From Caenorhabditis remanei (lineage: Eukaryota; Nematoda; Chromadorea; Rhabditida; Rhabditidae), in assembly GCF_010183535.1 (NCBI RefSeq), contig NC_071333.1, positions 13,514,587-13,578,586 of the forward strand: 64,000 nt of DNA, given 5' to 3'. Each line of letters opens with the position of its first letter. The stretch's first letter is position 1. Made by a program: the position numbers and the translations under genes. The notes under the pieces were generated by a model, which did no database searches, was not told where the DNA came from, and worked only from the letters and a program-made list of their open reading frames with translations. Below are positions 12,801 to 23,665 of the stretch, piece after piece.

Positions 12801-15800
12801 TTTTTTCGGTGGGATGAGAAGATGTCGGAAGAAATTTTGTTCATCCACGAGTGGAAATACTAATAAACTCACTTGCAAAGTGCTTCAGGGCGAAAGAGTA
12901 ATTTAATAGTTATGCTGAATGACGGCGACGTGCTTAAGTTTGTTTCAAAAAGTAGGTTTCCGTTTGGCTGAGATACGTTTATAACTTGAACAACATCTGG
13001 TGATAGTAGTATTTGATATCCTAAAATTGATTAATTATTTATAATGTTTAGTGAAAATTTTGAGAGATTTTAAGAGATTTTGAGAAACTAAATGGAGAAC
13101 GTACAGCTGGCAAAGTTCCGGTTCATTTCTCCCAGAGAAAACGGGAAGAGAGAAGTGTGAAACTAAAACCAGCAGTTAGTTTTTCGCAGTCAGGAATAAG
13201 TGTGAGAAAATGGAGATGTCGCTGACAAAATTGGCACGCCTCACATTCACATCATTGAAAAAAGGCACTGGATGCGGAATTTTCTCATTTCGGAAAAAAA
13301 GGAATAGTTGAATAATGACTGAGAAACACGAAAACTAGCTCCGCCCACCGCATTTTTTTTTGTTAAGTTGCAAAGGACATTCTTTTGCAAATTGCAAGGA
13401 TAGATAGCATGTCTGGAAGATATTCAAAAATAAACAAGAGTGTAGACCAGAGGAAAATTTTTAAATTTTATTGGAGTGGAAAAATTCAAATACCGTAAAA
13501 ACTGTATTTGAGGTGCCCCTCCATTTGAAGTGCCCCTCTAATAGTGGTGCCCTCCGACGGACTCTTTGAACAATAGAGTAGCACCCTCTAATTGAGGTGC
13601 CCCTCTAATATAGTTGCCCTCCAGTGATTTACACTTTTCTCTTATATCATCATTAACTGACTCCGAACTGTTCACTCACATTACCATTTCAGCGTTTTAA
13701 TTGTCAAAAACGTAGTTTGCTATAAAAATTCAGGATTTTCTCCGTTTTTTTACGTAAAAGTTCGATAAATTCGACATGAAAACTAATGAAATCTAACAAA
13801 TTCAAAAGATATTTGGTCCCGGGGACGGGCAAATTCGTTGACGAAAAATAGAGGTGCACCCTCTATTTGAATTGCCCCTCTAATAGAGTTGCACTCCGAC
13901 AGACCCTTCGAACAATAGAGTTGCATGCACCTCAAATACAGTTTTTACGGTATGTTTCTGGTAGATGTTTTGTATTTCTTCAGAAAAACTATGAAATACT
14001 AATTTCGATTTAGGCGACATTACCCAGAGAACTGGACTCTGCTAATACTATAATTGAAGAGCTCATCTCCGAAAAGTGCGAGAAAAAAGTGGTGGAAGTT
14101 TTTTAATGACTTTTTTCATGATGAATGTGAGAAATAGTTCAATGCGTGCAAACGTGTTTTCCGTCTGACAGGTTTAGACTAAAATTAGAAATGTTCATGG
14201 AGAGCAAAAAAGAATGGAAACTGGGAGTGTGAACGGAAATGAGAAAGGTATCATTTTCAAAAAAATTGGAATTGTGTGGAATTTGCAAAAAATGTATTCT
14301 TCACATGGGAATGGGGAGAAATGAAAAGAGATATTCAATTAGACGAGAACAGATAAAATGTTCGTTTGGGCCCTCCCTGAAGTGATCTCTTCTCCATCCT
14401 TCTCCAACTTCATACCACCAATGTATCTACACGGCTGCATCATTTTTTTTGTTGTGAGAAACCAAACCAATCAGTCAAAATAAAGACAAGCTTTTTAGAG
14501 AAGCGTTTTTCAATTTCCTTCTCCACTACTCTATTCCGTCGCCATCGTTGCCCCGCCATCAAACGTTAAGCTTTTGGAAATGGTTTAGAAGGAGATGTGT
14601 GTCACTCTAAGACACGAGTTTAATTGACAAAATAAGATGGACGTGATCGTGACGAGTACACTTTTTTCTAGTTCCCAACTTTGTTTTCAATCCTTGTTCG
14701 AATGAGGAAACTCGGAAAATAGTGTCTTCTCGCTATTGTGCACCGAAGGTACTTGGGATGAACAAGAATGAAAAAAAAAGAGAAAAAGTTGGAAATAAAA
14801 GTGTAGCCTCTTCTTATTACATTTTATTGGTTTTTTTTGGATATTCTCAAAAGTAGACAGAGAAACGTAAAATAAAAGAAATTGAAGAGCAAAAGAATAA
14901 GAAAATTCAATGAAAAGAAATAAGAGGGTGGACTCAGTTATTGAGAGAAATAGAAGAGGCTAATGATGAGCTCCAGGAGATGTGCGTAACTTTCATTTCA
15001 AATTCATGCGACACAAATTAAAACCTCTAAAACTAACCCTCGTCTTAAGAAATGACTCCTCGTCATTTTGCATCGAGGAATACGACGACAGGTCTCCTTG
15101 CATTAAGACCCCAGTCGACACCAATCCAAAGTCATTTGTCTTAGCGTGCGCCCCGTGCAATTAGCACATAAATAATTGTTGATTAGGTTTGTAATAGTGC
15201 ACCCGTTCAATTTCTTGTTTCATGGCGATGGGGGATCAGAAGAGGTCGTAAACAGAGAAACCGGTGGGAGACATTATTTCAGAATATGACTATTTTAAGC
15301 TATCGATGTCTGGTCATCCGTTTTATGATATCGAAAAAAAAACTTTAACGTTTTATGATCCAATTTAGTTTCCGAATTAGTCTTTTTGGAAAAGTTAACT
15401 AGTCTATGAAATGAGTGAGGGTACCCATGAATGAAATTCAACTACTTTTTTTTTAGAAACTTAGTGAACGCTTTCAAATTTGGAAACCTACCATCAGAAA
15501 CACGTATATTAAAAGAACGAAATTAAAAAAAAATTGTTTCTGAGCATAATCTATTTCTTTCTGAAGTAGTCACTCTACATAACTAAGAATCTTACTCACT
15601 TATCTTTCACCTTTCCATAATCTGAAAAATGAATCTATCGAGTATATAATATTGGAACATTTCCTGTGGACACAGTTAGATTTTTGAATAATGCTCAGTT
15701 TCAAAAATAAATAATTTGAAGAAGCTCAAAATCGTTGGGTTCCTCACGAGGCTATAACACTAAACGTTTTGAAAACGCGTCAAAAAAAATCGTAAAATGA

Positions 15801-17985
15801 AAAATGAACTCCGGGGGGTCGGACCCTCCTCCCGTATGTCTGAAAACAACACTTCTGACGATTTTCTTCTCTTCATTCCACTTTCCTGGCTCAAGACTGC
15901 TCCGTTTTTGTTTCCTTTTTTCTCACTTTCACAGGTTTTTGTTTTGATGGCACTACGCTTAAAATGTGGTTCCTGAAGAAAAAGGAACTAAAGTGGCGAA
16001 CGTAGAGGATTGAAAGAGTGGGCGTGAAAAATGAGGCACCGAAGTTTTTGACAGACAAAAAATAGACAAAAAGAAAAAGTAGACAAAAAAGAAGTAAACG
16101 TTTCAGTCAAGATAACATTTGTGGTTTTTGAGCGGCGCCAATGCTTCTGCAGGAACGAGCAAAGTGTTCGCCCCATTTTCTTTGGAAGAAAACATCTCAG
16201 GGGGATTCCTGACATATTCATCGAATAGATCTATCATAGCTCTTCTCATGACTTTTGGAAAATTTAGTCCCGTTAGACTACCTTTTGACAAGAACAAACT
16301 CTGACAGATGTACATTTTGTATAAATTTCTAAATATAGTGCCTTCTTCTAAAAACCAACGTTACAAAATTCGAACCGACACAAGTTCGAGAGTCCACCGA
16401 CTAGTACTTGGATGTCAACAAAAAATCCAGTCGGCCAAAAACAGGAAAATAGGTGTCAGAACATAACGAACAAGCTTATAGCGATGAAATATTAATACAT
16501 GAACCCCATTTTGCAGAAAAACTGCAACGATCGTGTCGTACTCTCTCCGAGATTCATACGGAAAGACGTATCAAGAAAGAGCAGGAGAATATTCGAAAGG
16601 CAATACAGGACGCGTTCCACCAGGCGGTAGCTGAGAACAAAAAAGCAGTATTAGAAGCCGGACCACTTCCTTCATCATTCGGTCCACGAGCAGTTGATAC
16701 GGAAAATACGGATGTCGAAACCGCGCAACGTGAAGTGGCCACAAAAAGTGAGAAAAAGAGAAGACACACCAAGATTGGACCCTTTACCGCTGTCACGACC
16801 ACCACTACTACAACGAATGAGCAAGAAGGAAAAACGTCGGAAATTAGTGGAGTGAGCAGTGTTACGACAACATCAACCCAAGAAATGGACGAGTTTGATG
16901 TCTCCAATCTGCCAGAGACCTCTTTGAAAATTACAAAGGTCAGTTGAGAGTTGAGAATGGATGGTAATGTAATATTAAGTGGAGTGTCACATGGAAATGA
17001 GAACTGAAAACTACGAAAAAGATAAAAGAACATGACAAAATGGTCAAAAAGAGGTACTCAAGAATGTAGAAATGTTTTTGAGTTAGTTCTCAACCTATTA
17101 TTTTAAAAACGTGGTTCTTCTTGTTTCAAAAAATCATTACCATAGTAACATGAGCAAGTAACAAAAGCAGAAAAACAGAGATATCTTGAATTCCAACTTT
17201 TCAGAAAAAGAAGGGTCAAACGGATGAAGCGGAGATCGGAAGTGAACCAGTATCAGACTATGGTAGCAGTTTAGACGATGAGAAATCAAAAGACGAGGAA
17301 GAGCAGTCAAACGAAGTTCACGAAGAGCATCGAGTGAGGCCAATGACTGCAAAAAAGCAACGGACTTCTTTGTTTGGAGGTGAGTAGTCGGGAAAAGAGT
17401 GCCACCCAGTGTCAAACAACCTAGAATAAAGAAATCAGACGCGAGCATCTCCCTTCCCTGCCATTTTCAAAATTGCTTGGTATTTTAGAAAAAAGTATTC
17501 TCCTCCTCAACTTTTCATTCTTTTTAAGAGTTGAACTAGTGGTTCTCTTGTCTTAGAAAGCTTCTGCAGTGCTTCGAAAATCAGAAGATCATTATTCATC
17601 TCCAGTTTTTTGAAAGCATTCAAGATAAGCTTCTAACATGACGGTTGTTACATAGGATTTGTTTAATAACCAAAAAACCAAGAGCAGTAGTTTCTCACAA
17701 GAATTTCCACGGTTTCTATGATATGTGACTTCTGTTATGGTCACTGAAATAACGATTTTCCAGGGAGCGGAATCTCACCTCTACCAGTTCAACCCAGGGC
17801 CTGGACAGTTTATCAAGCTGGAGATCGTGTTGCCGAATTTTGGAATGATGTAATCTTAATTGAATGATGATAATAATGAACATCCAATTCTGTTTCAGAA
17901 AAATTACCATAGTCATCCAACACCAGCAATGCCTACTGAAGATGGAATGATCCAACTGAGAACATCAAACTCATTTAACTTCTGA
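6825..17985 (+). CDS. single-pass type I membrane protein with Glu/Lys- and Thr-rich cytoplasmic tail, family not recognised
   Basis: I assembled eleven exons with agreeing phases: 6825-6891, 6936-7091, 7166-7320, 11734-11814, 11859-11937, 11984-12209, 12389-12468, 16460-16938, 17205-17379, 17764-17849 and 17899-17985. They give about 556 residues. Residues 1 to about 16 form a signal peptide (MIFIILLITIIGFSTQ). An extracellular part with N-glycosylation sequons follows, then a compact domain spelled by exons 4-5 (TYIHFVTYAG...), then a transmembrane segment in exon 6 (WWFIIIVLCAGLFLIGIGWF). The tail contains a helical, charged stretch (KKEQENIRKAIQDAF), a run of eight threonines broken by valine, and acidic blocks. 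It ends in SNSFNF. AATAAA lies at 18118. The shape (ectodomain, juxtamembrane SEA-like strand pattern, one TM, long disordered tail) might fit a KIAA1549/UPF0606-like protein, but that is a guess. Exon 7 could begin earlier, since the frame stays open upstream. Intron 3 is about 4.4 kb and intron 7 about 4.0 kb. Confidence 0.75.
7321..11733 (+). other. long intron 3 of the 6825 membrane-protein gene
   Basis: The intron runs from donor GTGAGT at 7321 to an acceptor ending at 11733. I found no exon inside it that fits phase. It holds CT-rich tracts around 10.13-10.25 kb and a perfect 10-bp inverted repeat at 8842-8870 (TTCGAAATGC ... GCATTTCGAA, 9-base loop). Introns this long are unusual in Caenorhabditis, so enhancers or an unrecognised small exon are possible. 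Confidence 0.5.
8842..8870. repeat. perfect 10-bp inverted repeat
   Basis: TTCGAAATGC at 8842-8851 is the exact reverse complement of GCATTTCGAA at 8861-8870, with a 9-base spacer. It lies inside the large intron of the 6825 gene. No function is evident. Confidence 0.7.
13491..13952. mobile_element. MITE-like DNA transposon relic with 26-bp perfect terminal inverted repeats
   Basis: The left end, starting TACCGTAAAAACTGTATTTG at 13491, is repeated exactly as its reverse complement at 13927-13952. Both ends include TA, matching the TA target duplication typical of Tc/mariner-type elements. The 462-bp interior has no reading frame. It carries short GAGGTGCCCCTCTAAT-type direct repeats, and a longer block near 13531-13590 is repeated in the same orientation near 13869-13928. 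The element sits in intron 7 of the 6825 membrane-protein gene. I recognise the style of nematode non-autonomous elements but cannot name the family. Confidence 0.8.
14014..14106 (+). other. possible alternative terminal exon inside intron 7
   Basis: After a good acceptor (TTCGATTTAG) a frame encodes a helical, charged 30-residue stretch (ATLPRELDSANTIIEELISE, then a short lysine-rich end) and stops at 14104. Its phase 0 does not fit the phase-1 end of exon 7. Joined to exon 7 it would instead add about ten residues and stop. It may be an alternative last exon or chance. Confidence 0.25.
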
Positions 17986-20900
17986 TGAAGCGCAGAGATG
18001 CAGAACTGCCTTATATTTGCCGATTATAAAATCGATCAAATATTTGATAATTGTATTAAAATATGTGTCATTTTGTTAATATTCCCGGATCTTTTAATAT
18101 AATTCTTGTTTTTAGAAAATAAAAGAATATTTTAGCGAGAAAAACTCCGTAATTTGTGTTACATGAAACACCTTCATTAAAAATGTTGACCATAATGTTA
18201 AGAAGAACCATACAAACAAAAACTGTTATTCTTACTGTAGAACGTGCATGTCCCTGTTCAAAAAAAAATTTACAGTGATTTCACAACTATGATAACTAAA
18301 AAACGTAAAATGTTTGTGATCAGTGTTGCATACGATTTTGTATTGATTTCCACATTGAGCCCAACAGTTTTCCATCTTTTTGCAAACATTCATCAGCTTC
18401 ATTGCCAAAACACCATTTCCCTTTTTTCACCCTCCAATGCGTCTTCCGGAATTTCAAAACAACATTGCGACGCTATACAAAAGCGAACATTGAACTTGCA
18501 ACCACGACTCATTAGTTCAAACTTTCTACTCATTTTTTGGTGACAAACAAGCATGTCACTCATTCATTTACTGATGGTGACGTACCGCCACAACTCGTTT
18601 GTGCGGCCCACGCATCACCACTACTTTTTTCCTGGTCCAGAACACAATACTTGGAATTTGTAACAAGAGTAGCAGAAACATTTCTATAGTTGCAAAGGTT
18701 ATGCAATTAGATGTGAACTGTAGTACAACCATTTTTTATATAGACAACGGTATGATAATTAGAAAATCTAGTATTCGCAAAAAGTATAGCATGATATTAT
18801 TCTATTGACAGGTTAAATGAAACTGTTACACAAACTATGAAAATTTGATTTTCGCCTTAAAACAAATGATTTTTTGAATTGACGGCGACTCTTCCTATTC
18901 CAAAAATAATCAGTTTGTATAGATGTTCTCAAAGTCATCAATACTTGAATAAAGTTGCCCGTAAAGAGTGATCTGTGATTTTGATTCCAGAACTCCCTTG
19001 TTCTGCAAGAAGTGTACGTTGCGTGTGACTCTCCGGGTCATTTGTCACCCAAATGACTTGCTCATCTGTGTGAATCAACACTTACTGTTTTCATATTTAT
19101 GGCCTGACGTCTGTTTTGTTTTTACACGATCTAAAAAAAAGAAAAACGAAGAGAGTCACATAATTTCTGATGCTCGTCCGACGCATCGTTTAGACTTTTG
19201 TCTCTCAAGTCATTCCCTCCGTTTGCTCTTCCAAAACGATTTCCCAGAGAAGGATAACAAAGTTTTTGCCATCCCTATTAATGAAAAATTCCAAAATGAC
19301 TTCTCATCTCGAAATGAAGTTGATAGCAATGTGAGCGTTGAGAAAATTGAAAAATAAGAACTTTTTTCAATAGTGAAGTTCATAGAAAAGTTTTTTGTAT
19401 TGAAAATATAACATTTTACGGTTTTTTTTTTCAAAAAAAGTTTTGCTGGAAAATTGAAAAAGTCAGGAAATATATATTCTTACAAGTGAGCTAGTTCACA
19501 ATAAATCAAGCAAATCTGCTTCTGACCACTGAAAATAGATTATGCCCATTTGCGTATGTGCCAAAGAGCTATCAAATGGTTACGTGTGCAGAAAAAGATT
19601 TGATAGCGAACATGACAATTGCGTTAGCAAATCCTTTTATTATAATCTTTTCCCGAACATTCAAGACTTCCACGAAAAAGTGCGTAAATGTTATGGGCTT
19701 TCAGTCACAGATCCCTCCCATTTTCTGCAACGAATCCGCCTATAAATACATGTTTGACTTTTTGGATAATAAGCTTTTCTTGTTTTCGTATATTCATATG
19801 TCATTAGATTGTAGAGTGCTAAACTAGAAACTAGGAAGAATTTCTAAAATTGAACTAATTTATTGAATACTCAGAAGCTAGTAAGCGGAATGTAATAGCG
19901 AAATGTAATTGGTCATCAATCTTTGAAGAATAATGATTCCTATTAATTGTTTACACTTTCTACAATTTACTGACCTTCCATCTGAAATGTTTAAGACTGT
20001 ACTTTGAATTTTTGACCGTATAACTTCAAACTGCTACACAAACCTCAAATTTTTGAAATGAACTTTGCAAAAACGTCTGACCAATTAGGTTTTTCGTGAT
20101 AATTCAATCATTTTGCATCGATCATATCGTTGACCAGCTGGTTTGTGTAAAGCTGCTGTCTCATGACCTTCTGAAAATAGAAGAAAAATTAAGCGAGACG
20201 ACACTTTATAAAGAAGGTAATTTTTTGACCTTCTGTCTGTTTGCGATCTCGCATTCCAGTCACTATTACAATTTTTGTTTATATTTCTGACCGTTACGTT
20301 CTGCCGACTATGCTAGATTCATACTTAGAAGACATTGATGTAAAAATAGGATTCCTGTAGAAATATAAAAACAAAGGGCTAGACTTGCCCCAAAATCTTA
20401 GGTTATCCCATTTCTTGGAAGAAACCAGAAAACAATCAGGGTTGAACGGAAATGTAAATGACGAACAGAAAAATAGAATGAACGTTATTTGGCGGATGAT
20501 GTTTTCCATCACATTCTTGATTCTGTCACGATTAAAGTAATTGTGAACGTTGGTATAACGTTTTTGTGTTATTGGCACACGTTCTCTGTGAAAAAGTTCA
20601 TTCCTCAAATAGTCAAAATAAGACTGCACTAGCTAGAAACAAAATACATTATTTTCTTTAAAAACAAAGAAAATTGTGTCCTGATGATCCGAATTGATCC
20701 TTTCCTGAGAATAGAACAAAAATAAAACAAAAAAAACAGGACCACATTCTTAAACACATTTTCGTTCTACTTGGCTCACATCTACGAGTCAAAGATAGGA
20801 AAGTTATGAGTTTCCTCTTGTTTTTCTTAAATGGGTCATCTATTTTTAAAAATTGCTTAAGCGTCTCGTTTTCCAGTAGTAGTAGTTTTTTTTTTGAAAA

Positions 20901-22052
20901 TGAAAAATCATCCATACTCCACTCCCACTCTTTTTTTGGTAATTCGACACATTTTGACGTTTCGCTTTTTTTAGTGTTTGTGTTCTCGTTTTTCTGATTT
21001 TGGGGTGGACTAAGGGAATAAGAAGAAGTACATTTGAGGAAGCAGAACCAGTAGTGCTTGGCGCAGTCTAATAATTGGCCCCGCCCCTTTTCGTGAAATT
21101 TCCAAAGGCTTGCCTTCTCTACCAATCAGTCCAACCCTTAACCTTTACCAGTCAATGTTCTAGTCTTTGTCTTTTTTCTTTTTTTTTTCAACCACCCTCG
21201 CACTCTTTTTTCCTTCCCACCTAACGTTCATCATCCAATAAAAAGGGATTATTCACAGATTAACCTAATACCAAGAGACCAATTCAGAAGCGACACCCAG
21301 AGCTCATTCGAGTCAGAATAATGTGCCCTTGCAATCATTTCAATATTTCTCGAATTCTTTTATATCTGTTCATACGAGTTCTGCCTATTGTATGAATAAT
21401 AATCCAATTATCATCTGCATATTTCTTTTTTCTGCTTCGCAGTGCAGTATTCCATAAATATATAAGCGCACTAGTTCATCATATTCCATTATATTTTTTC
21501 TGATTTCGGTTTCATTTTCTTTATAACTGGACATATAGTCCACGTCCCTACAAGACAATTCCCTGCAAGATCTGGCATGTAACAAGTCTAGAAAATAAGA
21601 GATATCAATAAAATACATATACCTGTGTCTACTGTATGTTATTCCCAATTTATACACTTTGAAAACTTTTTTTGTAGGATGTAACCAAATAACAAAAAGC
21701 TTGCAACAAGTTGATGAGTTGACATTCTTTTTTTGCCTTCCTTTGTCATCTGTTCTTTTCCACGACCCGTTTTTTTATTGACGTCAATGTTTTTTCCCAT
21801 CAGGGAAAATGGGCCGCCAATTTATCTGAAAATCTTTTCCGAGCTCAAGAAGCGAACGCTGCAAACGTGAAAATCAGATTTCCGTCAATCTAATGAGTTA
21901 TTTTTCTCTTTCTCTCTCTTCTGATCTACCAAATTGAATCATTTTTACTTCTGATAATGTTCTAGTTTTCTCAAATAAGAAATGACGCCACTTTTGTTTC
22001 TTCTGGAATCCCGGAAAATCTTTTCTTCACCACTCACTTACACTGTTTGCAG
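17986..22052. other. intergenic region without recognised genes
   Basis: Between the stop of the membrane-protein gene and the leader of the small secreted precursor I see only short open frames. The longest is about 129 codons at 18968-19357, plus strand; it is cysteine-containing but has no domain I recognise and no clear splice support. The region is AT-rich with poly(T)/poly(A) runs. Confidence 0.5.
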
Positions 22053-22199
22053 GTTTGGCCGTAAAGTTTGCCTCTGCGCGCATCCTGATAACTAGCTCAA
22101 TCAGAGCCGGTTACAGCTCACTGACCCTTACGAGAGACTTCTTTGAACGTAGAAGTTGTCGAGAGGGCTGTCCGACAGTGAAATCGTCTAATAGCTCAA
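22053..22199 (+). other. probable 5' untranslated exon of the small secreted precursor
   Basis: A TTTGCAG acceptor precedes 22053 and a GTAAG donor follows CTCAA at about 22199. The segment has no useful reading frame and is followed at about 22247 by a TTTCAG acceptor leading into the ATG at 22288. It could be an outrun or a non-coding first exon. Confidence 0.35.
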
Positions 22200-22287
22200 G
22201 TAAGACAAAAAATACTCACTAAAGTATACGCATCGTCGTCATTTCAGTCCACTGACTTTGCTATCCACAGTCGGTCTCTTCATTCCG

Positions 22288-23075
22288 ATGACATCGATTT
22301 CTTCTCCATTTTTTTCACTATTAGTCATATTCCTTCTGGCGATCATAACACAGGTTTGTTAACTATTCAAGTTTTTTTTGTACAATGGAACACATTGACA
22401 GAAATGTCATGCACGCAATGTAATAATGACGTTAAGAACACTATAATATTCGAAAGAGCAATATACTATTTTTGATGCTCATTGTATATTCTGGAATGAG
22501 GCACGGCACGTTGCAATTGTTATTTTCTTCCTTGTCTTTATGACGGGGATGATGAAATAATTAAATAACTTTTATGTGATCACAAGGCAAAAGGGCTTCC
22601 AACTTCGGTCCTTGATGTCTCATTAATCGAATATTATTTTAAAGAGAAGCGCTGAAATCATTGAAACCTTCAATTTGGAACGGATCAAATCAAAACATCC
22701 ATTGAAATTATAATCTAGTTCTTATTATTGTTCTTTTTCAGGCTTCGCTCCTCGATCCTTCACAATCAGATGTCAGCTTATTTGACAGATTAAGATTGGT
22801 GAGTTGATGTTTTGCAACAAAGTAGATAACACAAACTACAAGTGATATCATGTTTATTTGTTTCAGGAAACTGATCTCAAAAACGGAGCTTCCTTATTAC
22901 GAGAGATTCTTGAGACGAAAACCACCAATGCTCAATTGCAAGAGCTGGAGCGATTAACAGGTATAAAAAATAAGCAGGACTTGCAGTTTCTCACTAATTT
23001 CTTTCAGAGCACTACCGTTCAAAAAGATGTCGCTGGAAGCTGTGTGGAACTGGACGTCGTTTCCGATTCAACTAA
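22288..23075 (+). CDS. candidate neuropeptide precursor with a C-terminal disulphide-ring peptide
   Basis: Four exons with agreeing phases (22288-22353, 22742-22798, 22867-22960, 23008-23075) encode about 94 residues. Residues 1-22 are a classic signal peptide (MTSISSPFFSLLVIFLLAII), encoded alone by exon 1. A helical spacer follows (LREILETKTTNAQLQELERL), then HYRSKR as a basic cleavage site. The C-terminal peptide CRWKLCGTGRRFRFN contains the only two cysteines of the mature part, four residues apart. GRR after CGT could give an amidated peptide ending in Thr. The ring C-x-W-K-x-C has the size and central Trp-Lys of urotensin II and resembles the somatostatin pharmacophore; that comparison comes from family knowledge and homology is not shown. 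The small size, signal exon and dibasic site support a secreted peptide. I know no C. elegans name for it. Confidence 0.7.
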
Positions 23076-23665
23076 ACTCATTCTCAATTTCAACATGATC
23101 TCATTCAATCTCTCCAAATTGATTTCAACATTTCTCAGTATTAATCGTCATGCATTTCTCCGTCACTCGTCATTCCTGCTTGCCCTACCGGAATTATTTA
23201 CAAAAGGACTCAAACTGAATCTTACGTCTGCTTTCCCGCATTATATTTCACTGAATAGCCAATCTTTCCTGTCATGTCTTATTTCAAACCATTACCAACA
23301 CTGTCTTCATATTTCACGTCTCCTGTGCTTGCTCTTTCTGTTGCATAAAATTTTTGAGAATGGGGTTGAAAAGATATATGAAAGAATATTTTTTAGAATA
23401 TCAAAAAAAGACTCTGCCAACTCTTACAATAAGGAAATAAGTTTCTTTGACGATTAGTTCCTCAAAAGACAAATCTGTTTGGCCAACGCGTTGACCCCAC
23501 CGCCGCCAATGTCCACGTCGGCCAAGAGAGTCAATGTTTGCCGTACCAGGCAAGGATAGTACCGTGCCCATAGCTCCACATAGTGCCTTACTTACCTCCT
23601 ACTCATTCTCTTATTCCTTTCCTATTCCTCTCTGCAGACAATTGGGTCGATAATATTAACTGACC
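23076..23665. other. short intergenic gap
   Basis: An open frame in the previous gene's neighbourhood runs on to 23457 but is out of frame with the spliced stop at 23073-23075, so I read this as 3' UTR and intergenic DNA. A GC-richer patch at about 23480-23570 has no assigned role. No promoter element can be named. Confidence 0.5.

Noticed and set aside
18968..19357. 129-codon plus-strand frame with several cysteines
   Set aside because: Cysteine spacing fits no family I know and no acceptor, donor or neighbour supports it.
23008..23457. Long reading frame continuing through the last exon of the small secreted precursor
   Set aside because: It uses a different phase from exons 1-3. Splicing in phase gives the KR-Cys peptide and a stop at 23073-23075.
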